A stretch of DNA of 64,000 nt from contig NZ_AP023355.1 in NCBI RefSeq assembly GCF_016865425.1, forward strand, positions 4,586,198 through 4,650,197, written 5' to 3'. Shown in pieces: positions 54,605-63,255 of this stretch. Source of the DNA: Actinocatenispora thailandica (GTDB taxonomy: Bacteria; Actinomycetota; Actinomycetes; Mycobacteriales; Micromonosporaceae). A program made the translations under genes and the position numbers. The notes under the pieces were generated by a model that was not told the DNA's origin, ran no database searches, and saw nothing but the letters and a program-made list of their open reading frames with translations. Within the stretch, counting starts at the first letter, position 1. Every line of letters starts with the position of its first letter.

Positions 54605-56287
54605 GTGAGCAGCGCATCGCAGTCGCCCGACCGGCCGGGCCAGGGCGTGGTCCGGATGCTGCGCCCGCTCCGGGCCGCCCTGCTGGTCGTGGTCGCCGCA
54701 CTGGTGCTGGCCTCGACACCGGGGTGGAGCACGGTCGGCTGGTGCGCGTTGCTCGCGGTCGCCGCGCTGCCCGGGCTGGCCATCGCGCCCGGGACCGGTG
54801 GCCGGCTCGGGTTGCTGTGCCGGCTCGGCCGGATCGCCGAGGTGATCGTCGTCGGGCTGTCCACCGCCGCGCTGCACACCAGCTTCGGCACCACCCTGCC
54901 GTACCTGCTGGTACCGGTGCGGTCCGCCGCGGTCGCCGGGGTCGGCGAGGCGCTCGCGCTGGTCGCGCTGGCCGCGGTGACGACGTTCGGCACGAGCGTC
55001 GCGAGCGGCCGGCTGACCGGCCGCGACTTCGTCCTGACGACCGTGCTCTGGCTGCTGCTGGCGCTGGCTGCGGCGCTCGCCGGGCGCCGGATGTACGCCG
55101 ACGCCGGCCGCACCGAGCCGCAGCCGTACGCGGCGGCCACCCGGCTGCTGACCCAGCTGCGTACGGTGGCGCGGCAGTTGCCCGGCGGCACCCTGGACCT
55201 CGGCGGCATCGCCGCCGGCCTGCTCGACGAGGTGACCTCGGCGGCCCCGAGCGACCGGGCCGCGGTGCTCGGCCGGTCCGGCGGCGGCCGGCTGGTGGTG
55301 CTCACCCAGCGCGGCCCGGACCGTACCGACTGGGAGACGTCGCTGTCGGCGGACACCCCGATCGCCGAGGCCTGGCTGAGCCAGCAGCCGCACCTCACCT
55401 CGACCTCGCTGGCCCGCTCGATCACCGGCCACCCGGTGTCCGCGCTGGTGGTGCCGCTGGTCGCGGGGGTGCGCAGCATCGGCCTGCTGGTGGTCGAGTC
55501 GGACCGCACCGGCGCGTACCCGCCGGAGACGGTCGCCCGGGTCCGCGGACTGGTGTCGACCGCGGCGCTGCGGCTGGAGGCGGCGCTGCTGTTCGACGAG
55601 GTCCGCGCGCTCGCCACGACCGAGGAGCGGCAGCGGCTGGCCCGGGAGATCCACGACGGGGTCGCGCAGGAACTGGTCATGGTCGGGTACGGAATCGACA
55701 ACGCGGTCGCCGAGCTGACCGACGTGACCGGCGCGGACCAGGCGGTCAGCGAGCTGAACACGCTGCGCGCCGAGGTGACCCGGGTGATCACCGAGCTGCG
55801 CCTGTCGCTGTTCGAACTGCGTACCGACGTCGACCCGTCCGGCGGGCTGGCCACCGCGCTCGCCGACTACGCCCGTACCGTCGCGGCCTCCAGCGGGATG
55901 CGGGTGCACCTGTCGCTGGACACCTCGACCGCGCGGCTGCCGGCGACGGTGGAGACCGAGCTGCTGCGCATCGGCCAGGAGGCCATCACCAACGCCCGCA
56001 AGCATGCCCGCGCCGAGAACCTCTGGGTGACCTGCGAGATCGACCCGCCGTACGCCCGGATCGAGGTGGCCGACGACGGCCAGGGCATGCCGGAAGGGCC
56101 CAATGAGGGCAGTTACGGACTGACCATCATGGCCGAACGTGCCCGGCGCATCAGGGCCGAGTTGGGGATACAACCCCGTAGGCCATCCGGCACGACGATC
56201 ACGGCGGTACTCGCGGCACGGCCCCGGCGCGGTAGCGTGTCGGCAGCGGAGGGTGCCGACGACGGCACGGCCGCCGACGAGGCATGA
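54605..56287 (+). CDS. Sensor histidine kinase, NarL type
   Basis: A 560-residue membrane histidine kinase. The first 165 residues hold four to five hydrophobic segments; a GAF-like domain follows (about 195-325), then the HisKA_3 dimerisation region, RLAREIHDGVAQELVMVGYG, with the phosphorylated His, and an ATPase domain with QEAITNARKHA (N box) and DDGQGM (G1 box). Start GTG 54605. It is 40 bp after fadD15 and 63 bp before the response regulator, so the two form a two-component system. Signal unknown. Confidence 0.93.
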   Translation: MSSASQSPDRPGQGVVRMLRPLRAALLVVVAALVLASTPGWSTVGWCALLAVAALPGLAIAPGTGGRLGLLCRLGRIAEVIVVGLSTAALHTSFGTTLPYLLVPVRSAAVAGVGEALALVALAAVTTFGTSVASGRLTGRDFVLTTVLWLLLALAAALAGRRMYADAGRTEPQPYAAATRLLTQLRTVARQLPGGTLDLGGIAAGLLDEVTSAAPSDRAAVLGRSGGGRLVVLTQRGPDRTDWETSLSADTPIAEAWLSQQPHLTSTSLARSITGHPVSALVVPLVAGVRSIGLLVVESDRTGAYPPETVARVRGLVSTAALRLEAALLFDEVRALATTEERQRLAREIHDGVAQELVMVGYGIDNAVAELTDVTGADQAVSELNTLRAEVTRVITELRLSLFELRTDVDPSGGLATALADYARTVAASSGMRVHLSLDTSTARLPATVETELLRIGQEAITNARKHARAENLWVTCEIDPPYARIEVADDGQGMPEGPNEGSYGLTIMAERARRIRAELGIQPRRPSGTTITAVLAARPRRGSVSAAEGADDGTAADEA

Positions 56288-56350
56288 CTGGTCGGCGCCG
56301 GGCCCGGCACTCCGCGTACAGGATGATCCCCGGATTGCGGAGTGAGCGCC

Positions 56351-57013
56351 ATGCCCGATGAGCCGATCGGCCGTACCAGGATCCTGCTGGTCGACGACCA
56401 CGATCTGATTCGCAAGGGTCTGCGGCACGCGTTCGAGCGCGATCCGAACTTCGAGGTGGTCGGCGAGGCCGGCGCCGCCGGCGACGGGGTACGCCAGGCC
56501 GCCGCGCTGCGGCCGGACGTGGTGATCATGGACCTGCGGCTGCCCGACGGCAGCGGGCTGACCGCCACCCGCGAGCTGCGCAAGGCGCACCCCACGATGG
56601 GCATCGTGGTGCTGACCATGTACGCCGGGGACGACCAGCTGTTCGGCGCGCTGGAGGCCGGCGCGAGCGCGTTCGTGCCCAAGAGCGCGCCGGCCGACGA
56701 CGTGGTCGCCGCGGCCCGGCACGCCGCCGCCACCCCGAACGCGTTCACCGCCGCCGACCTGGCCGAGGCGATGAAGCGCCGGCTGGAGCCGTCCGGCCCG
56801 CAGCTGTCGCCGCGCGAGGGCCAGGTGCTCAAGCTGCTCGCCGACGGGATGAGCGTGGCCGGCATCGCGAAGCAGCTCTACGTCTCCGAGTCGACCGCGA
56901 AGACGCACATCTCCAAGCTGTACGAGAAGCTCGGCGCCGGCAACCGGGCGCAGGCGCTGATGACCGCGCTGCGGCTGGGCCTGCTCGAAGCGCCCGACTC
57001 GCCCCGCTTCTGA
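56351..57013 (+). CDS. LuxR/NarL-type response regulator
   Basis: A 220-residue response regulator. The receiver domain has DDHDLIRKG at the start, phosphoacceptor Asp in VVIMDLRLPDG and Lys in VPKSAPADD. The C-terminal HTH is LSPREGQVLKLLADGMSVAG and STAKTHISKLYEKLG. The start ATG 56351 is preceded at distance by GCGGAG; GTG 56342 is an alternative adding three residues. It is the natural partner of the kinase before it. Confidence 0.95.
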   Translation: MPDEPIGRTRILLVDDHDLIRKGLRHAFERDPNFEVVGEAGAAGDGVRQAAALRPDVVIMDLRLPDGSGLTATRELRKAHPTMGIVVLTMYAGDDQLFGALEAGASAFVPKSAPADDVVAAARHAAATPNAFTAADLAEAMKRRLEPSGPQLSPREGQVLKLLADGMSVAGIAKQLYVSESTAKTHISKLYEKLGAGNRAQALMTALRLGLLEAPDSPRF

Positions 57014-57084
57014 CCGGTACCGGCCGGGCACCCGACGTGTGCGCGGCGCCGGGCCGGGTAGTCGCCGGGGCGGAGGTGATCGTC

Positions 57085-57714
57085 ATGACCCGGAACGGCA
57101 CCGTGCGCACCCTGCTCGACCGGTACGGGCGCAGCTTCGCCGAGCAGGCCGGGATCCGGCTCGCCGACACCCCGTCTCCGCTGTACCGGCTGCTGGTGCT
57201 CGCGCACCTGCTGTCCGCGCGGATCTCCGCCGACATCGCGGTGGCCGCCGCCCGCGAGCTTTCCGCCGCCGGGTACCGGACGCCGCGCAGGATGCTCGAC
57301 GCGACCTGGCAGCAGCGGGTCGATGCGCTCGGCCGCGGCCACTACCGCCGGTACGACGAGCGCACCGCCACCCAGCTGGGCGACGGCGCCCGGCTGCTGC
57401 TGGACCGCTGGCGCGGCGACCTGCGCCGGCTGCGGGACGAGGCGGACGGCGCGGCGGCGGGCATCTCCCGGCTGCTCACCGAGTTCCCCGGGATCGGACC
57501 GACCGGCGCGGACATCTTCCTGCGCGAGGTGCAGGCGACCTGGCCGTCGGTGGCACCGTACGCGGACGAGCGGGTGCGCTCGACCGCCCGCACCCTGCGA
57601 CTGCCGTACAGCGCCGCCGGGCTGGCCGGGCTGGTGCCGGCCGGCGACCTGCCCCGGCTGGCCGCCGCCCTGGTCCGGGCGCACGGCCACGAGGACGAGC
57701 TGCGCGCCGCCTGA
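57085..57714 (+). CDS. Endonuclease III-like HhH protein without iron-sulfur cluster
   Basis: A 209-residue helix-hairpin-helix protein. LVLAHLLSARISADIAVAAA resembles the DNA-glycosylase N-terminal helices, and TEFPGIGPTGADIFLREVQ is the HhH motif, followed by a loop with an Asp (YADERVRST) at the position of the catalytic Asp. The lysine of Endo III (in LPGVGxKTA) is absent and no Cys cluster exists, so a monofunctional glycosylase or inactive relative is likely. Start ATG 57085 after GGAGG. Convergent with the DUF998 gene, 21 bp apart. Confidence 0.75.
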   Translation: MTRNGTVRTLLDRYGRSFAEQAGIRLADTPSPLYRLLVLAHLLSARISADIAVAAARELSAAGYRTPRRMLDATWQQRVDALGRGHYRRYDERTATQLGDGARLLLDRWRGDLRRLRDEADGAAAGISRLLTEFPGIGPTGADIFLREVQATWPSVAPYADERVRSTARTLRLPYSAAGLAGLVPAGDLPRLAAALVRAHGHEDELRAA

Positions 57715-57735
57715 CCGCGCCACCCCGTACGCCGG

Positions 57736-58437
57736 TCAGCGCCGGCGGAACGCGCGCCAGCCCAGCGCGGCGTACCAGCCGAAGATCTCGACGCACAGCA
57801 GCCGCTGGGTGAGGCCGGCGACGCCGTGCCCGGCCGCGACCACCGAGTGGTCGAACGTCGCGGAGTACAGCACGAACAGGGCGAGCGTCAGCGGGCTCGC
57901 GACCAGCATCAGCAGCCGGCCGAACCGGGCCCAGCCGGCGGCCCCGCGCAGGTAGCTGCCGGCGACCAGGAAGCCGAGCACCGGCAGCCCGAGCAGCATC
58001 GTGCCGCCGGCCAGGTGCAGCACCGGCGAGTCCAGCGGGAACAGCCCGGCCACGACCAGGCCGGCCGGCGACGCCGCCAGCAGCACGAGCGCGACCCACC
58101 GCAGGGCACGGCGGCCGGACCGGCGCACGCGGGCCAGCACGCCGGCCACGCCGGCGACGCCGACGAGCCCGCTGAGCACGAACGCGGGGTTCATGTACGC
58201 GGCGGTCGCGCCCATGCCGAGCCCGCTGATCGGCTGGGCGATCGCGGAGTACGGCGAGATCCAGTCGCCGCCGATGGAGTAGCCGGGGCTCACGAGCCCG
58301 AGCACGATCCACGCGACGGTGCACAGTGCCGGGCCGAGCAGAGCGCCCAGCGCCAGATAGGCGGCCCCGGGCCGGCGGGCAGGGACTGGCGTGGCGGCCC
58401 CGGCGCGGGGGGCCGTGCTGTCTGTCGTGATAGTCAT
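57736..58437 (-). CDS. DUF998 membrane protein
   Basis: A 233-residue DUF998 protein with six or seven transmembrane helices. Motif GDWISPYSAIAQPISGLGMG in the first loop and the final helix CVEIFGWYAALG are typical. Function unknown. The Ala/Pro-rich N-terminus of about 25 residues is cytosolic. ATG 58437. It diverges from a PadR regulator across 56 bp packed with palindromes, so the PadR protein very likely represses it. Confidence 0.88.
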   Translation of the reverse strand: MTITTDSTAPRAGAATPVPARRPGAAYLALGALLGPALCTVAWIVLGLVSPGYSIGGDWISPYSAIAQPISGLGMGATAAYMNPAFVLSGLVGVAGVAGVLARVRRSGRRALRWVALVLLAASPAGLVVAGLFPLDSPVLHLAGGTMLLGLPVLGFLVAGSYLRGAAGWARFGRLLMLVASPLTLALFVLYSATFDHSVVAAGHGVAGLTQRLLCVEIFGWYAALGWRAFRRR

Positions 58438-58444
58438 GCCGTGA

Positions 58445-58481
58445 TAGTTGCACAGACACTAGTGTTCAGGCAACTAGTTGC
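58445..58481. promoter_or_regulatory. Concentric-palindrome operator between DUF998 and padR
   Basis: ACACTAGTGT (58456-58465, perfect) sits at the centre of TAGTTGC (58445-58451) and GCAACTA (58470-58476), which are inverse complements around the same midpoint. A third palindrome, GCAACTAGTTGC (58470-58481, perfect), overlaps the right arm. The site occupies most of the 56-bp space between the divergent genes and is a strong candidate for PadR binding. Confidence 0.8.
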
Positions 58482-58493
58482 TACGCTTGCCGG

Positions 58494-59093
58494 GTGCGAC
58501 GTTCACCGCTGGCGATGGCGATCCTGGGTCTGCTCGAAGACGAGCCGCTGCACCCCTACCGGATGCAGCAACTACTCAAGGAATGGGGCAAGGACCAGGT
58601 CGTCAACGTCGGCCAACGGGCCACCCTGTACAAGCTGATCAAACGGCTCGACGAGGAGGGGCTGATCCGGGCCCGGGAGACCGCACGGGATCACCGCTAC
58701 CCGGAACGCACCGTCTACGAGCTGACCGACACCGGCCGCGACATCCGGCAACGGTGGCTCACCGAGGCCCTGAGCACCGCCCGCGACGAGTTCCCCGAGT
58801 TCCCGGCCGCGCTGTCGTTCCTGCCGCTGCTCGCCCCCGAGACCGTCCGCGAGCTGCTCACCCGGCGCCGCGAGCAGCTGGTGGGCCGGCTTGCCGCGCG
58901 GGACGCCCTGGTCGACGGCGTCGGATTCGAGCTGCCCCGGGTGTCGGTGCTGGAGACCGGATACCAGCACGCGATCGTCGAGGCGGAGATCCGGTGGCTC
59001 GACGGCGTCCTGCGCGAGCTCGCCGACGGCTCCCTGACCTGGCACCAACCGGAACTGGACGACGCCGCGACCAGGCTGCACACCGGCGCCTGA
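58494..59093 (+). CDS. PadR family transcriptional regulator
   Basis: A 199-residue PadR-type repressor. The winged HTH, AILGLLEDEPLHPYRMQQLL and RATLYKLIKRLDEEGLI, is followed by a C-terminal dimerisation region (about 100-185). GTG 58494 has no clear ribosome-binding site (CTTGCCGG) and lies close to the palindromes, so it may be translated from a leaderless transcript. Divergent from DUF998 and very probably autoregulatory through the site at 58445-58481. Inducer unknown. Confidence 0.92.
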   Translation: MRRSPLAMAILGLLEDEPLHPYRMQQLLKEWGKDQVVNVGQRATLYKLIKRLDEEGLIRARETARDHRYPERTVYELTDTGRDIRQRWLTEALSTARDEFPEFPAALSFLPLLAPETVRELLTRRREQLVGRLAARDALVDGVGFELPRVSVLETGYQHAIVEAEIRWLDGVLRELADGSLTWHQPELDDAATRLHTGA

Positions 59094-59273
59094 CGACGCT
59101 CCCACCGAGCTGCCACGGCTTCCGGCCCTCGCCGCCGGACCGCGCGCCGCCGGGTGGCTAGGTTCGGCCCGCAGCCGCCGGGAAGCAGCCGCCGCGCCGC
59201 AGCCGTCGGGGCGCGCAACCGCGGCGACGCCCGGCCACCGGTACCCAGCCGAGCGAGTCCGCCCGGCCCGCGC

Positions 59274-60413
59274 TCAGCCGCGCAGCAGGCCGGTCATCCG
59301 GGCGGCGATGGTGTCCCACTGCCAGTCCGACTCGACCCAGGCGCGGCCCGCCTTGCCCATCCGGGCCGCGAGCGACCGGTCGGACAGCAGCGTGACGAGC
59401 CGGTCGGACAGCGCCGGCAGGTCGGTGCCGGAGACCACGAAACCGGTCTCACCCTCGCGTACCGCGTCCGGCGCGCCACCCGAGTCGCCCGCCACGACCG
59501 GCAACCCGGTCGCCGACGCCTCCAGGTAGACGATGCCCAGGCCCTCGGCCTCCAACCCGCCGCGGCGGGTGCGGCACGGCATCGCGAACACGTCGCCGGC
59601 CGCGTAGTAGTGCGGCAGCGCCGTCCACGGCACCGACCCGGTGAACACCACGTGGTCGGCCACGCCGGTGTCGGCCGCGAGCCGTTGCAGCCGCTGCTTG
59701 TCCGGACCGCCGGACACGATCAGCAGCGCCGCGTCCGGCACCCGCCGGCGCACCTCCGGCAGCGCCCGGATCAGCGTGTCCTGCCCCTTGCGCGGTACCA
59801 GCCGGGACACGCAGACGATCACCGGCCGGTCGGCGAGCCCCAGCTCGCGCCGGATCCCCGCCCCCTCGCCGTGCACCAGGTCGGGCCGGAACTTCTCGGT
59901 GTCCACGCCCGGCGCGAGGTGCTCCAACCGGGCGCCGGGCCGGCGCGCGTTGATCGCCCGGTCCAGCCGGACCCGGAAGTATTCGGCCAGGTAGGTGACC
60001 ACGTCGACGTGCTGCCCGATCCGGCGCAGCAGGCCGCGCGGGCCGGGCAGCGCGGCCCAACCCGCCTCGTGCCCGTGCGTCTGCGCCACCTGGCGGGTCA
60101 CCCCGGCGCCCCGCAGCGCCGGCGCCAGCAGCCCCAGCGGCGCCATCGCCCCGTACCAGGCGGTGTCGCAGTCGTACTCGCGGGCCAGCGCCACTGCCGC
60201 CCGGCGGGCCCGCGGGGTGGGCAGCAGGACCGTCGTGTCGGCCCGGACCACCGGGAACGGCTGCTCGGCGTCGAACTCGGCGGCGCCGCGCCAGGACGAC
60301 GCGTACACCACGAGCGAGTCGGCCGGCTGCCGCACCGCGAGCGCGTGCACGAAGTTCTGGATCCCGCCGGTACGCGGCGGGAAGTCGTTGGTGATCAGCA
60401 GGGTGCGGCCCAT
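59274..60413 (-). CDS. pimB: Phosphatidylinositol alpha-mannosyltransferase PimB'-like
   Basis: A 379-residue GT4 glycosyltransferase resembling PimB' (Rv2188c), which adds the second mannose in phosphatidylinositol mannoside synthesis on the cytosolic membrane face. Seen: TLLITNDFPPRTGGIQNFVH near the N-terminus, THGHEAGWA, LVPRKGQDTLIRALPEV, and the donor site EGLGIVYLEASATGLPVVAG with SGGAPDAV. ATG 60413 gives the family start. In mycobacteria it neighbours fadD15, as it loosely does here. A 70-bp inverted-repeat element lies upstream. Confidence 0.9.
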   Translation of the reverse strand: MGRTLLITNDFPPRTGGIQNFVHALAVRQPADSLVVYASSWRGAAEFDAEQPFPVVRADTTVLLPTPRARRAAVALAREYDCDTAWYGAMAPLGLLAPALRGAGVTRQVAQTHGHEAGWAALPGPRGLLRRIGQHVDVVTYLAEYFRVRLDRAINARRPGARLEHLAPGVDTEKFRPDLVHGEGAGIRRELGLADRPVIVCVSRLVPRKGQDTLIRALPEVRRRVPDAALLIVSGGPDKQRLQRLAADTGVADHVVFTGSVPWTALPHYYAAGDVFAMPCRTRRGGLEAEGLGIVYLEASATGLPVVAGDSGGAPDAVREGETGFVVSGTDLPALSDRLVTLLSDRSLAARMGKAGRAWVESDWQWDTIAARMTGLLRG

Positions 60414-60531
60414 CCGGCGATGGTAGGCGCCGGCCACGCAGCGGCCCCGGCCAACCCGCTCCGATCCGCCGGACACCAACCGAGCGACCCCGGCTCGCGC
60501 GGACACGGTCGGCAGCGGGCGGCGGGCCGAG

Positions 60532-60609
60532 CTAGGCGTGTCTTCATGGCCAGCCACCCGGCTGCGCCGGGCCCGTTCGCCCGGGCGGAGCCATGAAGAC
60601 ACGCCCTAG
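60532..60609. mobile_element. 70-bp miniature inverted-repeat element with CTAG flanks
   Basis: Terminal repeats: GCGTGTCTTCATGGC (60536-60550) and its complement (60590-60604), 15 of 15 matched, plus one extra C at 60605. Both ends are flanked by CTAG (60532-60535 and 60606-60609), fitting a target-site duplication. The 39-bp interior has no coding capacity and can fold. The right CTAG supplies the TAG stop of the acyltransferase gene. It looks like a MITE, perhaps of an IS5-like parent; a terminator hairpin is the alternative. Confidence 0.7.
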
Positions 60610-61838
60610 CGGACGACGGTCGGGATCCGCCAGGAGGCGGCCCGCGCGAAGACCTGGCGGGTGCATTCGGTGGCCGGTGCGCCGACCGGACGGACCGGGC
60701 GCCGCCGCGGCCCGCCGCTCAGCTTCGTCCGCGCCCACACCTGCACCGGCCGCTCCACCAGGTGGTACGACAGCTCCACCGCGGCGAGCATCACCAGCCA
60801 GGACAGCACCGTGGCGAGGTGGCCGGGATGGTGGCCGCGCAGTTCCATCAGCGCCCGGCCGGGCAGCAGGTTCCACAAATACAGCCCGTACGAAATGGTG
60901 CCGACGTGCACCAGCGGGCGGATCGCGAGGAGCCGGGACAGCAACGCGTCCGGCCGCTGCACCACACTGACCACCAGGACCGCGGCGGCGGCGGTACCCA
61001 GCGGCAGGCCCCACAGGTTGAGCGATGCGTGCCCGATCGACCACTGCTGGCTCAGGCAGCTGACCGCCAGCACGGCGGCGCCCAGCCACCCGGCGGAGCG
61101 GGCGAACGGCAGCCGGTGCCGCCAGGCGGCGAGCGCGGCAAGGCAACCCACCGCGAGCGCGTCCATCCGGGTGAACGTCGAGTAGTAGAGCATGTCGTGC
61201 CAGCGCACCGAGTGCACGAACGTGACCCGCAGCGCGACCGCGATCGCCACGATCAGCAGCGCGGCGACCGTCGCCGCGAACATCGGGTGCCGTCGGGGCA
61301 GCGACCGCCCGGCGGGCCGGGGCCCGGTGCGGAACAGCCAGCGCAGCAGCGGCGGCCAGCCGAAGTAGAAGTGTTCCTCGACCGACAGCGACCAGCTCCA
61401 GGTGATCTTGCCCATCAGTCGCCAGAACCCGGCGAACACGCTGCTGAGGTACAGCAGCGCGGCCACGACCGGCAGCACGGTCTTGAGCACGCCGTCCTGG
61501 CTGCTCCAGAACAGCGAGTGCACCACCGCGACGACCAGCAGTCCGGGCAGCAGCCGGGCGGCCCGACGCAGGTAGAAGGCACGCAGGTCGAGGTCACCGG
61601 TGCGGTGCAGCTCGCCGAGCAGCAGCGTGGTGATCAGGTACCCGGAGAGTACGAAGAAGACCGTGACCCCCATGTGGCCGCCGGGCAGCAGCTGCGGCAG
61701 CGAGCCCCAGCCGGGCGTGTGGAACACGATCACCGCGATGATCGACAGCGCCCGGATCCCGTCCAGGGCCGGCCGGTAGCCCAGCGGCGCCCGCGGCGCG
61801 GGTACCCGTGCGGCTGGGTCGGCTGTACTGCCGGTCAC
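60606..61838 (-). CDS. Acyltransferase-3 family membrane protein
   Basis: A 410-residue acyltransferase of the OafA/YrhL family, adding acyl groups to surface sugars. Seen: RPALDGIRALSIIAVIVFHT with the Arg and His (family motif), FFVLSGYLITTLLLGE, FYLRRAARLLPGLLV, and SLSVEEHFYFGWPPLL. About ten transmembrane helices. The C-terminal tail after VERPVQVWARTKL is basic and probably cytosolic. GTG 61838 is the start, with a weak ribosome site (CGGGAGTG). The stop codon TAG is part of the CTAG at the MITE boundary. Substrate unknown. Confidence 0.9.
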   Translation of the reverse strand: MTGSTADPAARVPAPRAPLGYRPALDGIRALSIIAVIVFHTPGWGSLPQLLPGGHMGVTVFFVLSGYLITTLLLGELHRTGDLDLRAFYLRRAARLLPGLLVVAVVHSLFWSSQDGVLKTVLPVVAALLYLSSVFAGFWRLMGKITWSWSLSVEEHFYFGWPPLLRWLFRTGPRPAGRSLPRRHPMFAATVAALLIVAIAVALRVTFVHSVRWHDMLYYSTFTRMDALAVGCLAALAAWRHRLPFARSAGWLGAAVLAVSCLSQQWSIGHASLNLWGLPLGTAAAAVLVVSVVQRPDALLSRLLAIRPLVHVGTISYGLYLWNLLPGRALMELRGHHPGHLATVLSWLVMLAAVELSYHLVERPVQVWARTKLSGGPRRRPVRPVGAPATECTRQVFARAASWRIPTVVR

Positions 61839-61910
61839 GGGGGCTGGTCACTCCCGGTGCGTCTCGGCGATCAGGTGACGCCAGGTAATTCGTCCGATAA
61901 GACCGGAACG

Positions 61911-63149
61911 TTACTCCGCGGCGGCGAACTCGTCCGCCGCCGCGAGCCGCTGCACCGTACTCGGATGGCTGCCGAACAGCGCCTGCGCCACCCGGCCGGG
62001 ATCGACGTCGGCGAGGTTGCGCAGCGCCAGGCGGCCCTGCATCGCCGCGAACGTCACCGGATCGCCGGTGCTGCGCAGCGCGTGCCGGTCGGCGCGCGCC
62101 TCGACCCGGCGCGACACCAGATTGCCGACCGGCCGGAGCGCCAGCTGCACCACCGTGAGCAGCGCGAACAGCAGCCCCACCGCGCGCGGGTCGGTCAGAC
62201 CGGTGGCGCCGGCCGCGGCGAACGGCGCGGCCCAGGCGCCGAAGACGAACAGCAGGCAGCAGCCGGCCGCCGCGCCGAGCGCGCCGAGCGCGGTCCCCAG
62301 CAGTACGTCGTGGTGCCGGGCGTGTCCGAGTTCGTGCGCCAGGACCAGCCGGGTCTCCGCGTCCGGCGCCGCCGACAACAGGGTGTCGAACACGACGATG
62401 CGGCGGGTGGGGCCGAGACCCGTCACGTACGCGTTGACCATGGTGCCGCGCCGCGACGCGTCGGCGACCAGCACCGACCGGATCCGTACCCCGTCGGCGG
62501 CGGCGAGCGCCAGCAGCTCGGTGCGCAGCGGCGAGTCCGGCATCGGGGTGAACCGGTTGGACAGCGGCTCCACCAGAACCGCCCACACCATCGGCAGCAG
62601 CACCGTCAGGGCCGCGGCGATCGCGGCCGCCGGCGCCCACCAGACGTGCGGCCAGGCGCCGGTCGCACCGTAGAACCCGGCCAGCACCCCGCCGACGAAC
62701 ACCACCCCGAGCACCGCGTTGCGGGCGAGGTCCACCATCCAGCTGCCCCAACCCTGGGTGACCAGCCCGTACCGGCGGAGCACCACCCGGCGGCGCACCG
62801 TGAACGGCAACCCGACCAGCTCGACGACCGCCGCCACCGCGAGCCCACCGAGCACGCCGGCGAACAGCCGGTCGTGGATCGAGCCCGCCACCGTCGCGGC
62901 CAGCGGCGTCAACCCCAGCACCAGCACCACGACCAGCTCCACCAGCAGGCTCAGGTACCGCAGCGGGCGCAGCTCGGCGGCCAGCGCCCGGCCGCGTGCC
63001 ACCCCGTCGGCCGGCAACCGGGACAGCGCGGCGAGCTGCGCGGCCCGCGGCGGTACCGGGATGCGCCAGGGCACCGCGACCGCGACGACGACGCCGGCCA
63101 CGACCAGCAGTACCGCCGCGGCGACCGCGGCGCCGACCAGACTCGCCAT
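61911..63149 (-). CDS. M48-family membrane metalloprotease
   Basis: A 412-residue membrane-bound zinc protease of the M48 (Ste24/HtpX-like) type. The zinc motif is LVLAHELGHARHHD (HExxH), with the third ligand Glu in VEARADRHAL. N-terminal helix SLVGAAVAAAVLLVVAGVVV and several more (about six in all) anchor it. It may act in membrane protein quality control. Start ATG 63149. The acyltransferase follows after 72 bp on the same strand. Confidence 0.9.
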   Translation of the reverse strand: MASLVGAAVAAAVLLVVAGVVVAVAVPWRIPVPPRAAQLAALSRLPADGVARGRALAAELRPLRYLSLLVELVVVLVLGLTPLAATVAGSIHDRLFAGVLGGLAVAAVVELVGLPFTVRRRVVLRRYGLVTQGWGSWMVDLARNAVLGVVFVGGVLAGFYGATGAWPHVWWAPAAAIAAALTVLLPMVWAVLVEPLSNRFTPMPDSPLRTELLALAAADGVRIRSVLVADASRRGTMVNAYVTGLGPTRRIVVFDTLLSAAPDAETRLVLAHELGHARHHDVLLGTALGALGAAAGCCLLFVFGAWAAPFAAAGATGLTDPRAVGLLFALLTVVQLALRPVGNLVSRRVEARADRHALRSTGDPVTFAAMQGRLALRNLADVDPGRVAQALFGSHPSTVQRLAAADEFAAAE

Positions 63150-63255
63150 CCCCGTAGCCTTCCAGAGTCGGCGGCCCGCGCGCGGCCCGGCCACGCGCGG
63201 CGCCGGCAGCGACCTCGTGCTTGCCTGCCGGCGGCGCGTACCGCAGGCTGCGAGG

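Noticed and set aside
52721-57031. 1,436-codon minus-strand frame opposite fadD15, the kinase and regulator
   Set aside because: Same GC shadow effect; the plus-strand genes are unmistakable.
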